From Verrucomicrobia bacterium ADurb.Bin006 (lineage in GTDB: Bacteria; Verrucomicrobiota; Verrucomicrobiia; Limisphaerales; J093): a DNA stretch of 64,000 nt. The stretch lies in assembly GCA_002071485.1 (NCBI GenBank), contig MWFF01000130.1, forward strand, positions 18,862-82,861, in the 5' to 3' direction. Shown here one piece after another: positions 7,759 through 17,460 of this stretch. The notes under the pieces were generated by a model. The model was not told the origin of the DNA, searched no databases, and saw only the letters and a list, made by a program, of their open reading frames with translations. Every line of letters starts with the position of its first letter. The first letter of the stretch is position 1. Position numbers and translations under genes: made by a program.

Positions 7759-9777
7759 TCACGGCACGACCTCGAGGACGGCTTCGGTCCATCCGCGCAG
7801 TTCGGCCTCGTCCCACGCAACATCCGCGACGATCACCCGCAGGCCGGGAGCGGCGTCCGGAGTCACCCGGACCGTGATCGGGAGATGGCCTTCCGAGTGT
7901 CGCGGGATGAGAACCGAGCCCGCGTTGGATACGGTGAAGTCGGCCGGGGCGCGCGCGACGGCGCGAAAGGTGCGTTCGCAAGGCGAATGGTTGGTGATGC
8001 GCAATGCCAGCTCGACGGATTGGCCCGGACGCACGACGACCCAATACGGATGCAGCACGGCCCAGCTCTCGTCCAGACCGTAATTCGGGTCGTCAAAGGG
8101 AAGCAATTCGGCCAGCAACGGCCTGCGTTGCCTGAGCATCTCGCGCATTCGTGTCACCTGGGCCGCCGAGAATCGGAACGCGGGTTCGACGTGCTGATTG
8201 ATGATCAGGCAACCGCCGGGCAGCGTGTCGAGTTGATCGAGGCAGCGGAGCAGTCCCTGGCCTTCATGAATGAAGTTGCGGTTCTGAAGGCAGTAATCGT
8301 CGATCCCGGAGGGCGTGAAGGAATCGCCAACGAAACAGGCCGACCAGTCTCCGTCGCGTCGGACCAGCAAGGCGTTGTGGTGGAGCGTTTGTCCGGGATG
8401 ATCGAGAATGGTCATCTCATACTCCTTCCAACGCCAGGCGTCGCCGTCGCGGTGTTTGCGGGTGACCGGTGTTGGATTCCTGGTCAAACAGGGCAACCGA
8501 TAGTCGCCTGGGCGTTCGATCAGGTCGATCAGGCTGCCGCATGCGTGCACGCGCACGCCAAACTCGGCCACCAACGCCGGCAGTGCATCCGTATGGTCGT
8601 CGTGATAGTGAGTCACGAACACGTGCTCGAGAGACTCGAGCGTCCCGGCGGCGCGCAGCTTGCGCAACTGCTCGATGATTTCCATGCTCCCGCAATCGAC
8701 CAGGAACCCCGAGCGATCCGCTGAGAGAATCAGCCGCGCGTTGGAGATCGGGATGATCGACCCGGGCAGCGGCACGGTCTTCGCCATCGTCATCCAGTCA
8801 ACCTGCGCCTCGGGACCCAGCACGCGGCGCGCCTTGACGCGGATATGTTCGTCTTTGAAATACCAGCGCAGCGCGTCAATGGACAGATAGTTGGCGTATA
8901 CGGCACGAATACGGTTCTGCAGACGAGCGATCGCCGCAGTCGGATCGCGAATGACCGGGCCACGCAGGGGCACCAGCAAATCCGGCTTCTCGGCGGCCAG
9001 CCGGTCCAGGCTCGCCATGAGATCGCCCAAACGCCCTGCCCAGCCGTGGTAACCGCCAATCTTGGCCTCCGGGATCGCGTCCTGAAGGCTGAAGAGGTCC
9101 TGCAACTTCCCGTCGTCGCGGATCAGGTCTCCAGTGAAGGCTACGGTTCTGCCGTCGAGTTCGACCAGGTAACTCACTGCGCCGCGCGTGTAGCCGGGAG
9201 TGTCGATCACCCGGATGGGAAGGCCCTCCCACGTCAGCGTCTCGCCGCCCTTCACGGTGCGGCTCACCCGAATCGGCTCGGTCGGGACCTTCGTGGATTG
9301 CTGGGTGTAATCGTGGAAGCGTTTCTCCCGCAATTCTGCCCAGAACTTCTCGGGAGTGGACAACAGTTCGGCTTCCTTCTCCGGAGCAACGATGCTGGCG
9401 CCGTGTTCCGCCAGGCTGCGCGCCGCCCAAGTCACGTCCCGCCGCGCCTCGCTGAGCAGCACGATGTCCGATAGCGCTCGCCGGCCTGACGGATCGCCGT
9501 AGACGGCGATGGACTTTCCGCCCCGCTCGATGAAAGCGCCGTTCACCGGACCCGGGACGACGCTGAGTCCTGACGGAAGAGAATCCTCGGCACGAGCAAC
9601 CTCGGGCCTTCCGGATTCGCGCGTGGCGATGCCAGCCGTGTTGCGGGCAGGGGTCAGCCGCGCTCTGGATTCAGGCGCGTCCGACGGTCGGACGGGAGGC
9701 GTCAGGAGCAATCCACAGATCGCGAGCGCGCGCAGCGCAAGCCAGGAAGACCGGGGCGGAGAGTCTTGAGCGGGCAT
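7759..9777 (-). CDS. Exported tandem metallo-beta-lactamase-fold protein
   Basis: 672-aa protein with an N-terminal hydrophobic segment (residues 11-27), so probably exported. Two MBL-fold units are visible. The second has the metal motif THYHDDHTD (389-397) and VGDSF (483-487), so it should bind metal. The first has later-fold landmarks (DTPGYTRGA at 192-200, FTGDL at 214-218), but where HxHxDH should be it reads EARRDV (110-115), with only the Asp kept; it is predicted to be catalytically dead. The C-terminal 110 residues (NYGLDESWAVLHPYWVVVRP onward) look like a beta-sandwich of CARDB/NEW3 type. Substrate unknown; glyoxalase II, sulfatase or lactonase-type chemistry are all possible. Convergent with the LptE-like gene and far from its other neighbours. 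Confidence 0.8.
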   Translation of the reverse strand: MPAQDSPPRSSWLALRALAICGLLLTPPVRPSDAPESRARLTPARNTAGIATRESGRPEVARAEDSLPSGLSVVPGPVNGAFIERGGKSIAVYGDPSGRRALSDIVLLSEARRDVTWAARSLAEHGASIVAPEKEAELLSTPEKFWAELREKRFHDYTQQSTKVPTEPIRVSRTVKGGETLTWEGLPIRVIDTPGYTRGAVSYLVELDGRTVAFTGDLIRDDGKLQDLFSLQDAIPEAKIGGYHGWAGRLGDLMASLDRLAAEKPDLLVPLRGPVIRDPTAAIARLQNRIRAVYANYLSIDALRWYFKDEHIRVKARRVLGPEAQVDWMTMAKTVPLPGSIIPISNARLILSADRSGFLVDCGSMEIIEQLRKLRAAGTLESLEHVFVTHYHDDHTDALPALVAEFGVRVHACGSLIDLIERPGDYRLPCLTRNPTPVTRKHRDGDAWRWKEYEMTILDHPGQTLHHNALLVRRDGDWSACFVGDSFTPSGIDDYCLQNRNFIHEGQGLLRCLDQLDTLPGGCLIINQHVEPAFRFSAAQVTRMREMLRQRRPLLAELLPFDDPNYGLDESWAVLHPYWVVVRPGQSVELALRITNHSPCERTFRAVARAPADFTVSNAGSVLIPRHSEGHLPITVRVTPDAAPGLRVIVADVAWDEAELRGWTEAVLEVVP

Positions 9778-9975
9778 GGGGCAATGCTGGCAGGAACAGC
9801 CACGACCTGCAAGCTCGGCAACTGTTCAAGAAGCTTCTATGGTCTCGGAATACACGGGCTCCCAAGCTCAGTGTGATCATATCCGGTGACCTCATCCCTC
9901 CCGTGTTGGATGGATTCGACCGGAAACTCGCAATAAAACGGATGCGATTCGGCTTTCTCTAACTGGAAGAAAGCG

Positions 9976-10410
9976 ATGAAACCCGACCTCACATCCGATG
10001 CGGACCGCTTCCTGGCGCTCATCCTCCTGACGGGCGACGGGGTCGGGGCGATGCGCCGATCACCCTCACGCCAGTCGCTCGAATCGCCGGAAGGGACTCG
10101 GGCCTTCGCGGAGCAACGTCAGGAGTTGGCCGAATTGCTCGGTCTCAGCGACACGTCCGATCGGACATCCAAACCGGCCTGGCCGCCACCGCAGACACGA
10201 ATCCGCACGACTGACGAACGGGTTCCCGACTCAGCCCCGAGTCACACCGGCATAAGCGCCGGCGAAACCATGCGAATCCGGCAGCGGCGGGAGAGTCTCC
10301 CAAACGAAACCGGAGGCGCTGGCGGAACCGCAGATCGAGAGATGCCACAGGGCCGCACACAGCGAGAACACGGCGCGCCGATCGCATTCGGCACGTTTCC
10401 GGTTGAATGA
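9976..10410 (+). CDS. Doubtful small hypothetical ORF in a long gap
   Basis: The 658-base interval 9778-10435 between the MBL gene and the sialidase gene holds no recognisable gene. This 144-codon frame is the best candidate because a purine-rich GGAAGAAAG stands just ahead of its ATG. The product is low in complexity (rich in Arg, Ser, Pro and Gly), has no signal peptide or membrane segment, and matches nothing I know. Only the first 60 residues have normal-looking composition. It could be a degraded gene or non-coding DNA. Confidence 0.2.
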   Translation: MKPDLTSDADRFLALILLTGDGVGAMRRSPSRQSLESPEGTRAFAEQRQELAELLGLSDTSDRTSKPAWPPPQTRIRTTDERVPDSAPSHTGISAGETMRIRQRRESLPNETGGAGGTADREMPQGRTQREHGAPIAFGTFPVE

Positions 10411-10435
10411 GGGTGTTATCCGGATTCGAAGCGCT

Positions 10436-11581
10436 CTACCTCGGCCCGGTCAACCATTCCAATGGGAACCGGGCGAAAACCAGGTTTTCGTAAGGACTCC
10501 GCTCCCCGACTTCGTAGAAGATGCATACGACGCCATCGGGCAGGACGGCCAGACAGGAGTAAGCGGCGCAGCGGGAATCGAGTTGTCGCGACATGGGCCA
10601 TGTCTGTCCTTCGTCGAAACTCGCGCGCACGGTGAGGTTCTCCCGCTTGGCGCTGGCCGGGTTGCTGAAGAGGATGACGCTCCGGCGATCGGACCCGGGC
10701 CACGAGAAACGGCGGATGCTGGCCTGGCAGATCGGTTCGATCAGTTCGGGGACATGGCGCTGCTCCGACCACGTCAAACCGCCATCGGCGCTCGAAGCCT
10801 GCTGTCGAGTCCGTTGGCTGCGGTCGTAGTTGCGCATGTTGAGCAACAGCCGCCCATCTGTCAGTTCGACCACCTCGCATTCGTTGACCTGGTGTTGCGG
10901 TGTCGATCCCCCCAGCGCCCACGTCTGCCCGTGATCATCGGAATAAATCACATGGGAATAGTACCGCCCCGTGCCCGCCTCGATATGATCGCACGGGATC
11001 ACAAGACGGCCTCGAAACACGCCGCGCTCGACCTGGATTCCCGCTCCCGGTCCCGTGGCGTACCAGGTCCAGTTGGTTCGCTTCACCAAGGCCGTGATCT
11101 CGCGCGGCCCGGACCACGTCAGCCCGTCGTCTCCGGAACTTGTCACAAACACGCGACGCGTGTCCTTGCTCTGCTGCGCGATGATCTGAGGCTCGGCATC
11201 ATCGCCGCGGTTCCATGTCAACAACAACCACACCGTCCCCGTGTCGCGATCGAGCACCGGGCACGGATTCCCACATGTGTTGAGGCCGTCATCCCAGACG
11301 GTCTGCATCGTCTCCCACGTCCGCCCCCGGTCCACGCTGCGCTTGAGCACCAAGTCAATGTCGCCCGTGTCGCCAAGTCCTCCCCTGCGCCCTTCGGCAA
11401 AGGCGAGGAGCGTGCCGCGTGACGTCACGAGCAGTGAGGGGATTCTGTAGGTGTGATAGCCCTCGAACCCTGAGACATAAACGTTGGATCGTGTCGGGAC
11501 CTCGGGCGGATACTCCCCCGCGACCGGCCGGAGGACACCCAGACTCGATGTGACCAACAGCGCCAGGATCGGGATGTTCAT
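10436..11581 (-). CDS. Exo-alpha-sialidase (GH33-like), exported
   Basis: 381-aa secreted sialidase/neuraminidase predicted to release terminal sialic acids. The signal peptide is MNIPILALLVTSSLGVLRPV. The catalytic arginine motif YRIP is at 45-48. Five Asp-boxes with the S-x-D-x-G-x-T-W pattern start at about 82, 149, 214, 264 and 321, marking a six-bladed propeller. Conserved candidates for the other active-site residues are the Glu in NECEV (about 234-238), Arg in LNMRNY (about 250) and Tyr341. ATG at 11581 is chosen because it begins the signal peptide; the upstream frame lacks protein-like composition. In this phylum such enzymes can also be annotated as generic BNR-repeat glycosidases, so specificity for sialic acid is likely but not proven. 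Confidence 0.87.
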   Translation of the reverse strand: MNIPILALLVTSSLGVLRPVAGEYPPEVPTRSNVYVSGFEGYHTYRIPSLLVTSRGTLLAFAEGRRGGLGDTGDIDLVLKRSVDRGRTWETMQTVWDDGLNTCGNPCPVLDRDTGTVWLLLTWNRGDDAEPQIIAQQSKDTRRVFVTSSGDDGLTWSGPREITALVKRTNWTWYATGPGAGIQVERGVFRGRLVIPCDHIEAGTGRYYSHVIYSDDHGQTWALGGSTPQHQVNECEVVELTDGRLLLNMRNYDRSQRTRQQASSADGGLTWSEQRHVPELIEPICQASIRRFSWPGSDRRSVILFSNPASAKRENLTVRASFDEGQTWPMSRQLDSRCAAYSCLAVLPDGVVCIFYEVGERSPYENLVFARFPLEWLTGPR

Positions 11582-11693
11582 GGCACCGAGGCTGCCCGCA
11601 CAGGGCAGCTTTGAAAAGCCCAATACCGACCAGAGGTCGGTGGGATAGCGCAATTCACGAGTTCTCGGCGGGAGCGCGACTGGGCCCACAGCC

Positions 11694-12182
11694 TCAGCCG
11701 CGACACCCGGACTGCTCGACCGGCGAACCGCGCCGGCGCCACCGATCGATCGACCAGGCCAGCACAAGCCCGAACGCCGCACCCACAATATCGATCAGCA
11801 CATCCAGCGGACTTCCGTAGCGGGACGGGACAAACGACTGACGGACCTCGTCCGCGGTTGCGTACAGGGCGCAAAAGCCGAGTGCCAGCCACGCCGCACG
11901 CCAAGACCACGCGGGAGAAAACACGCCGCCGCTGCGGCTCAGCGCCCGAAAACTCAACAACGCCAGGATCGCGTACTCGGTCAGATGCCCGCCTTTGCGG
12001 ACGACTACCTGGATTCGCCGCACGGTCGCATCGCTTAAATCCGGCTTGAACCAGCGCAGAACCGGGCCAATGAAGCGCGAGGTCCGGCCTTCCGACAACA
12101 GATCGCCTGAGCCGGTGAAAATCAGGGCGGCCCAGATCAGCACCGGCAGCCAAACTCGAGCGGTCGAACGCAGCCAAGACAT
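11694..12182 (-). CDS. VanZ-like membrane protein
   Basis: 162-aa integral membrane protein with about four hydrophobic segments. It carries the VanZ-family signature: RKGGHLTEYAIL in the middle and DEVRQSFVPSRYGSPLDVLI before the last helix. VanZ proteins have been linked to teicoplanin tolerance, but most homologues, including this type, have no established role. The ATG at 12182 starts MSWLRSTARVWLPVLIW, giving a membrane segment soon after the start. It lies 112 bases downstream of nothing on its own strand except the sialidase gene, which follows it, so the two may be co-transcribed. Confidence 0.82.
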   Translation of the reverse strand: MSWLRSTARVWLPVLIWAALIFTGSGDLLSEGRTSRFIGPVLRWFKPDLSDATVRRIQVVVRKGGHLTEYAILALLSFRALSRSGGVFSPAWSWRAAWLALGFCALYATADEVRQSFVPSRYGSPLDVLIDIVGAAFGLVLAWSIDRWRRRGSPVEQSGCRG

Positions 12183-12440
12183 CCGTCGATGAAAGGGAAA
12201 AACGCACCTGAAAGCAAGAACACCCGACAGAACACTCAGCGCGAATTCATGAAGCCGCCAAGCCCGGAGCGGGGACGGCTCGTTCCCGGCCAACGCGAGC
12301 AAAGACGGTATTTGCCGGCGACGGGCTGTCGCCGCTCCACTTCACGCATTGGCCCAGCAGAACAATCCTGCAAGAACAATCCTTGCCATCCGTATCGAGC
12401 CGGGAGACCATCCGCGCCAAGGCACAACGTGAATCCTCAT

Positions 12441-13790
12441 ATGAACACCCCGTTATTCTCGCCCGCCACCCGCCCCAGCCGCCGCCAGTTCCTCAAAACC
12501 TCCGCCGCCTTCGCCGCCGGGGCCGTAGCAACCGGAGCCATCGCTCGCCCCGGCTACGCCGCCGAGAACAACACGATCAAGATCGCCCTCATCGGGTGCG
12601 GCGGACGCGGCACGGGTGCCGCCGGCCAGGCCTTGTCGACCAAAGGTCCCACTCAGCTCTGGGCCATGGCCGATTTCTTCCCGCATCGACTCGACAACAG
12701 CCTCAAGGGCCTCTCGGCCCAGTTCCCTAAACAGGTCGACGTCCCGCCCGAGCGGCGCTTCGTCGGGCTCGACGGTTTCAAGCGGGCGATGGACACGCTC
12801 AGTCGCGGGGATGTTGTGCTGCTGGCCACACCGCCCGCGTTCCGCCCGATTCACTTCGCCCACGCGGTCGAGAAAGGGCTGCATGTGTTTATGGAGAAAT
12901 CGTTTGCCGTGGACGCCCCAGGCATCCGGCTCGTCTTGCAGATCGGCAAGCGCGCCGCCGAGAAGAACCTCAAGGTCGCCGGCGGCCTCATGAGCCGACA
13001 CTCGAAACCGCTCGAAGAAGCCGTGCGGCAGATCCACGACGGCCTCATCGGCGAGGTGATCACCGCCTGGGCCTACCGCATGCATGGTCCGGTCAGCGTC
13101 AGCCCACGCCAGGCCGGCATGAGCGAATTGGCCTACCAGATCGCCAACTACAGTTGCTTCACCTGGCTCAACGGCAGCTTCATCGTCGATTGGCTCATCC
13201 ACAACATCGATGTCTGTTGCTGGGTCAAAAACGCCTGGCCCGTCTCCGCCCAGGGCATGGGCGGACGCCAGGTCCGCACCGACGCCGACCAGTTGTTCGA
13301 CCACTATGCCGCCGAGTACACCTTCGCCGACGGCACCCGCCTCTTCGCGCAGGGTCGTCATATGACCCGTTGCTACGACTTCTTCGGCGACATCATCCAC
13401 GGGGCCAAAGGCTGCGGCATCCTCGGCGAAGGCCAGCCCAAACCGCGCCTCTTCAAAGGCCATAACCTCGCCTCCGAAAACCTCGCCTGGCAGTACCAGG
13501 GCCCCCCGTGCGATCAGTACCAGGTCGAACACGACCTCCTGTTCGACGCCATCCGCACCGACAAGCCCTACAACGAAACCGAGCACTGCGCCAAGTCGTG
13601 CTTCACCGCCATCATGGGACGCATGGCCTGCGAATCAGGGCAGATGATCACCTGGGACGACGCCTTCGCCTCGAATCTTGAACTGGCTCCCGGCCTGGAA
13701 CAACTGACCATGGACGCCGATGCCCCGGTCCTGCCCGACGCCAACGGACGCTACCCCATCGCCATCCCCGGACAGACCAAGGTCATCTAG
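12441..13790 (+). CDS. Tat-exported Gfo/Idh/MocA-family oxidoreductase
   Basis: 449-aa NAD(P)-dependent oxidoreductase, probably acting on a sugar or cyclitol outside the cytoplasm. The N-terminus has the twin-arginine motif SRRQFLK followed by a hydrophobic alanine-rich stretch ending near YAAEN, so Tat export is predicted. The Rossmann glycine motif is IALIGCGGRGTG. The cofactor/active-site segment HVFMEKSFAVDA replaces the more common EKP of the family with EKS. The C-terminal half has the usual alpha/beta sheet domain. The start at 12441 gives the Tat signal; there is no clear ribosome-binding site. It stands alone, with a 258-base leader region divergent from the VanZ-like gene. Substrate unknown. 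Confidence 0.87.
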   Translation: MNTPLFSPATRPSRRQFLKTSAAFAAGAVATGAIARPGYAAENNTIKIALIGCGGRGTGAAGQALSTKGPTQLWAMADFFPHRLDNSLKGLSAQFPKQVDVPPERRFVGLDGFKRAMDTLSRGDVVLLATPPAFRPIHFAHAVEKGLHVFMEKSFAVDAPGIRLVLQIGKRAAEKNLKVAGGLMSRHSKPLEEAVRQIHDGLIGEVITAWAYRMHGPVSVSPRQAGMSELAYQIANYSCFTWLNGSFIVDWLIHNIDVCCWVKNAWPVSAQGMGGRQVRTDADQLFDHYAAEYTFADGTRLFAQGRHMTRCYDFFGDIIHGAKGCGILGEGQPKPRLFKGHNLASENLAWQYQGPPCDQYQVEHDLLFDAIRTDKPYNETEHCAKSCFTAIMGRMACESGQMITWDDAFASNLELAPGLEQLTMDADAPVLPDANGRYPIAIPGQTKVI

Positions 13791-13994
13791 CTTGTGTCGC
13801 ATAATGTCCGGAACTTCGGCGGCGCGGGTCGCTTCGGCATCGAAGCGATCACCCCAGCCGAGATGCTCAGGGAACAGCGAGGAATGACATGACGACGATC
13901 GAAGAGGTCCTTGGCACAGACCCTTAGCAACCAGGCGGACAAGCCACCGACTCGATCCTCGACCCGGCCTCTGTGACGGTTCTGATGTTCTGTG

Positions 13995-15539
13995 TTACCG
14001 GTCCCGTTCCACGACCGGAATGCCCAGGAACACGCCGACGTCCTTGATCTGCTGGCGCAGGTCACCCAGGGTTGCGTTGCGGTGAATCCCGTAGAGATAA
14101 GGCCGAAACTCGCGCTGGAGTTTCTCCGCGTTCTCGATGCACGCGACGACTTTGGCCGTGCACATGACGTTGTCCAAATCCTCGGACCCGCCGTAGACCT
14201 CCTTGCCGTTCACGATTTGGCCGGTGTGCAACCGGATCTCCCGGTTGAGCGCATGCACCTCCCAGAGGGTCACAGGCTCGCCGACGGGCCATTCGGCCGT
14301 GATTCCTGTCGAGGAGCCGGGCTCGTCCGGCTTGTCCCGGACCGGGCTCTCGGCATGCGGGCGAATGGTGTAGGGCATGATGCGGTCGTCGCCATAAGGA
14401 TTGACCGGGATTCCGCAATGCAGGATGACCTCGACGAAATTGTAGGTGTCGTAGAAGAAATCGCCCAGCATGCTGGGGCGGCCGGTGAGCAGATGACCGA
14501 GCACCTGGCCTACCAGGAGGTCGGGATAGTTCTGGCAGACGGCCTGAATTCCCCTTCGTTTGAAGCCCAGTTCGAGCCCGAGGCCGGGATTGAACAAGTC
14601 CTCGCGTTTCCCGCTGCCGGTGACAGTCCTGATGTGGGTGGACACGGCATTGCACTGGTGCTTGGTCCTCAGAAAGTCGAGGGCGAGGTATCCCCGCGCG
14701 GTCTTGATAATCTCCGATTTGCCGGCTTCGACCTTGCGGGCGCCCCTGATCCATTCCTCGGCAACCTCTTCAGCCTGCTTGAGGTCGACGTTCTTGTAGG
14801 CTTCAAAAAACTCATCGGCTTCGACTGGCACGATTTCAACGCCGAAAAGCTCCTTGAGGTTGCGGGCGTAACGTTCGTTGTGATCGGGCGGGAAGGTCTG
14901 GTTGACATCTCCGCGGTAATTGACGCTGGCGATGATCTCGTTCGTCTGGTTCTTCACCATCAGGATTCTTGTCTTCTTCAACTCGACCACCACCTGAATG
15001 AGCCTGATCTTGTAGACCAGGTCCTGGAACATCGCTTCCCGGACCGATGGCGCCGAGAGGTTCCTGCGGTCCAGTTGGGCCGTCAGGATTCGCCCATTCG
15101 AGTAGTTTGTTCCGTTCTTGAGGACGTTGTTCTGTTCATCGGTTTGGCCGGTGGCAAACAAGTGATAAGGATGGGCGTCCATGAACTCGAACAGATTGTA
15201 GACCACAATGGTCGGCAATCCCGTGAAGGCCAGGCGGTAGTCTCCAGACATCCTGCCAACGATCAGGATGCCATCGTATTTCCCGGGGTGATTCTTCACT
15301 TCGTCATAACCGGCCGGGGCCGCGCCCTCCCACCGGACGAAGTCGACGCCAGTGCATGCGGCCTGGAGGTTCCTGACAACCTCGTCATGCGTCATGAAGC
15401 TCGCTGGGGCGCCTCCCGAGCCGGTGCAGCCGCACCCGCCCGAGGTGAAGATCGTGAAGACTTTGACAGGAGCGCTTTGGGTAAGCGCGGCGCACAGAGG
15501 GAACGCGATCAATGCGAGCAGGAGCGGCATGGTTTTCAT
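13995..15539 (-). CDS. Fucose-isomerase-like protein with signal peptide
   Basis: 514-aa protein resembling the L-fucose/L-arabinose isomerase fold. The N-terminus MKTMPLLLALIAFPLCAALT is a clear signal peptide, unusual for cytoplasmic sugar isomerases. Visible landmarks are GLPTIVVYNLFEFMD (early Rossmann-like domain), the mid-protein LFGVEIVPVEADEFFEAY, and the C-terminal AVCQNYPDLLVGQVLGHLLT with GRPSMLGDFFYDTYNFVEVI, which has acidic residues of the kind that bind metal in isomerases. A Cys/Gly-rich stretch GGCGCTGSGG follows the signal. Metal ligands cannot be assigned with certainty. It converges on the preceding oxidoreductase gene with a 204-base gap, and diverges from the MBL hydrolase gene. 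It may be a non-catalytic sugar-binding descendant. Confidence 0.6.
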   Translation of the reverse strand: MKTMPLLLALIAFPLCAALTQSAPVKVFTIFTSGGCGCTGSGGAPASFMTHDEVVRNLQAACTGVDFVRWEGAAPAGYDEVKNHPGKYDGILIVGRMSGDYRLAFTGLPTIVVYNLFEFMDAHPYHLFATGQTDEQNNVLKNGTNYSNGRILTAQLDRRNLSAPSVREAMFQDLVYKIRLIQVVVELKKTRILMVKNQTNEIIASVNYRGDVNQTFPPDHNERYARNLKELFGVEIVPVEADEFFEAYKNVDLKQAEEVAEEWIRGARKVEAGKSEIIKTARGYLALDFLRTKHQCNAVSTHIRTVTGSGKREDLFNPGLGLELGFKRRGIQAVCQNYPDLLVGQVLGHLLTGRPSMLGDFFYDTYNFVEVILHCGIPVNPYGDDRIMPYTIRPHAESPVRDKPDEPGSSTGITAEWPVGEPVTLWEVHALNREIRLHTGQIVNGKEVYGGSEDLDNVMCTAKVVACIENAEKLQREFRPYLYGIHRNATLGDLRQQIKDVGVFLGIPVVERDR

Positions 15540-15762
15540 GAGGTGTGAGAGGAAGTGTTTGGCGGTTGGCAGGGCATTCGTTGCGGAGGCGATCTTAGGC
15601 GAACGCCAGCCTTGTGCAAATCAATCCCGCGGCAGCCCTGCGCGAATTCGTCGTGGATTCTGAAAAACCTTGGCGCGTGTGTCCTGAAGGAAAACCTCTT
15701 GCGGTTGGCGGCCATCATCATAGAGTCATCACCAAATGGAACGACGCAGTCTGCTTGATCGA

Positions 15763-17460
15763 ATGAAAACCTGCGAAAACAGAACCTCCCACACACCTCG
15801 CACGGGATTCGCGGCGCTCGCCGCCGCAACGGTCCTTCTCACACCCCTGGCGCTCGGGCAGTTGCAGATTGATTCCTTGGGTGCAAACGGACTCTTGAGC
15901 TGGAGCGATCCGGGCGGGACCGGGACGCACTATGCGGTGCAATGGGCTTCCTCGATCGATGGCCCGTGGTACAACTGGAGCGACGCCGTGGCCAATCTGA
16001 CCGGCCTGGGGCCCGCAGGGACGGCGTCCGTGCCGATGTTCTACCGCGTGGTGACGCCGGACCCGACCTATCAACCGACCGCCAGCTACACCTACTTTCA
16101 GAGGCTCGAACCGTTCGACCCGCGGACGCCACTGGAAACGAACGAAATGCGTATCACGTTCATGGGATCGATGATTCCCCTGCCCGTGCGCCGGGCCCAG
16201 GCCGAGATGAGCATATTCGTCGAAGTGGGCTGGAAGCCGGATCCGGACGACCGAGTGTATCAGGGCCGGGCGGTCGACCAGTTCATCTTTGACTGCGGCG
16301 CCGGGGTGTCGGCCAACTACGCGGCTGCGGTGGTCGGATTCCGCCGGATGGACAAGGTGTTCATCAACCACCTGCACGGCGACCACATGAACGATCTCAC
16401 CCACATCTACTGCTTCGGCCCGGCCGGAGATCGCAAGTCGCCCCTCTACGTCTTCGGGCAGAGCAAGTCTGGGGTGCCGGATCCTGTCACGGGAGTCATC
16501 TACGACGACGGTATCAGCAATTTCTGCGCGGCGGCGCGCACGGCGTGGCGCTGGCACTCGGAGAGCTTCAGCTTCCAGCCGACCCGCTACACGAATTATG
16601 CCATTCCGACCAAGGAGACGTGGGGACTCCCCCACGAACCTCTCCCGGTGGGCGACGATGCGCGGGACGACGCCTACGCCCTGGTCCCGATCACGCTCGA
16701 TTGGAGGAGCATCGGCGGCGTTGCCTACCACAATCAGGAGACCGGTGTGAAGGTGACTCATTACCCGGTCATTCACGCGCGCAAGGGTTCGATGGGCTAC
16801 AAACTCGAATGGACGCCTCCCGGGGCGACCAACGCCCTGACCATGATCTACAGCAGCGACACAAAACCGGAAACCAACAGCATTCACCAGGCCGTCAACG
16901 GCGGCCAGGGCGTCGATGTCTTTATCCACGAAATGGTCGTGCCGGCCGAGGTCTGGGCCTACAAGAACATGGGGCTTGACGCGCCACCGCCAACCAACAG
17001 CCCGATCTACGCCAGCTTCCAAGCGACGGTTGCCCAGTTGGTGGCCGTCCAGAACAGCTCGCACACGCCGCAAGGCGCCTTCGGCTACCTCCTCAGCCAG
17101 ATCGAGCCCAAACCCAAACTGACCGTCGCCACGCATTTCCCGGTGGCCGATGACACGGTGGCATCCGCTTTCCAGAGCGTCACGAATCACTGTCCCGACA
17201 TCCAGATGGGCAAAGACATCATTTGGTCCTTCGACCTGATGGTGCTCCGGGTGTTCCCGGACCGGATCGAACAGCGCCGGGCGATCGTGTCGGATTACTC
17301 GTTCAACCCGCCTGTTCAGTTGCCGAAGACAGGATTCTACCCGCCCAAGTACGACGACGGGCGTGGCAAAGGAGACCCTTACGCCCAGATCGACCGGTCC
17401 ACGGAGATTCCGCCAACCAATGACGACGGGTCGGTGAACTACCGCGCCGACGGCTATTAG
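15763..17460 (+). CDS. Exported MBL-fold hydrolase with N-terminal beta-sandwich
   Basis: 565-aa exported protein. After a hydrophobic signal (AALAAATVLLTPLALG) comes a small beta-sandwich module, bases 15866-16053, ending in FYRVV. The rest is an MBL hydrolase of the RNase Z/arylsulfatase-like type: NHLHGDHMND metal motif (near base 16371), then HYPVIHARKGSMGY and YSSDTKPE, then HEMVVP and ATHFPV, which supply the later metal ligands. The order is that of RNase Z-like hydrolases, but the export signal argues against tRNA processing. The ATG at 15763 is preferred for the signal; an in-frame ATG at 15736 adds nine residues. The gene runs divergent from the isomerase-like gene and is followed by a 316-base gap. 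Substrate unknown. Confidence 0.8.
   Translation: MKTCENRTSHTPRTGFAALAAATVLLTPLALGQLQIDSLGANGLLSWSDPGGTGTHYAVQWASSIDGPWYNWSDAVANLTGLGPAGTASVPMFYRVVTPDPTYQPTASYTYFQRLEPFDPRTPLETNEMRITFMGSMIPLPVRRAQAEMSIFVEVGWKPDPDDRVYQGRAVDQFIFDCGAGVSANYAAAVVGFRRMDKVFINHLHGDHMNDLTHIYCFGPAGDRKSPLYVFGQSKSGVPDPVTGVIYDDGISNFCAAARTAWRWHSESFSFQPTRYTNYAIPTKETWGLPHEPLPVGDDARDDAYALVPITLDWRSIGGVAYHNQETGVKVTHYPVIHARKGSMGYKLEWTPPGATNALTMIYSSDTKPETNSIHQAVNGGQGVDVFIHEMVVPAEVWAYKNMGLDAPPPTNSPIYASFQATVAQLVAVQNSSHTPQGAFGYLLSQIEPKPKLTVATHFPVADDTVASAFQSVTNHCPDIQMGKDIIWSFDLMVLRVFPDRIEQRRAIVSDYSFNPPVQLPKTGFYPPKYDDGRGKGDPYAQIDRSTEIPPTNDDGSVNYRADGY

Noticed and set aside
9976..10410. Confident gene call in the gap before the sialidase
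   Set aside because: Only the ribosome-binding site favours it; composition is poor, so it is listed at low confidence only.
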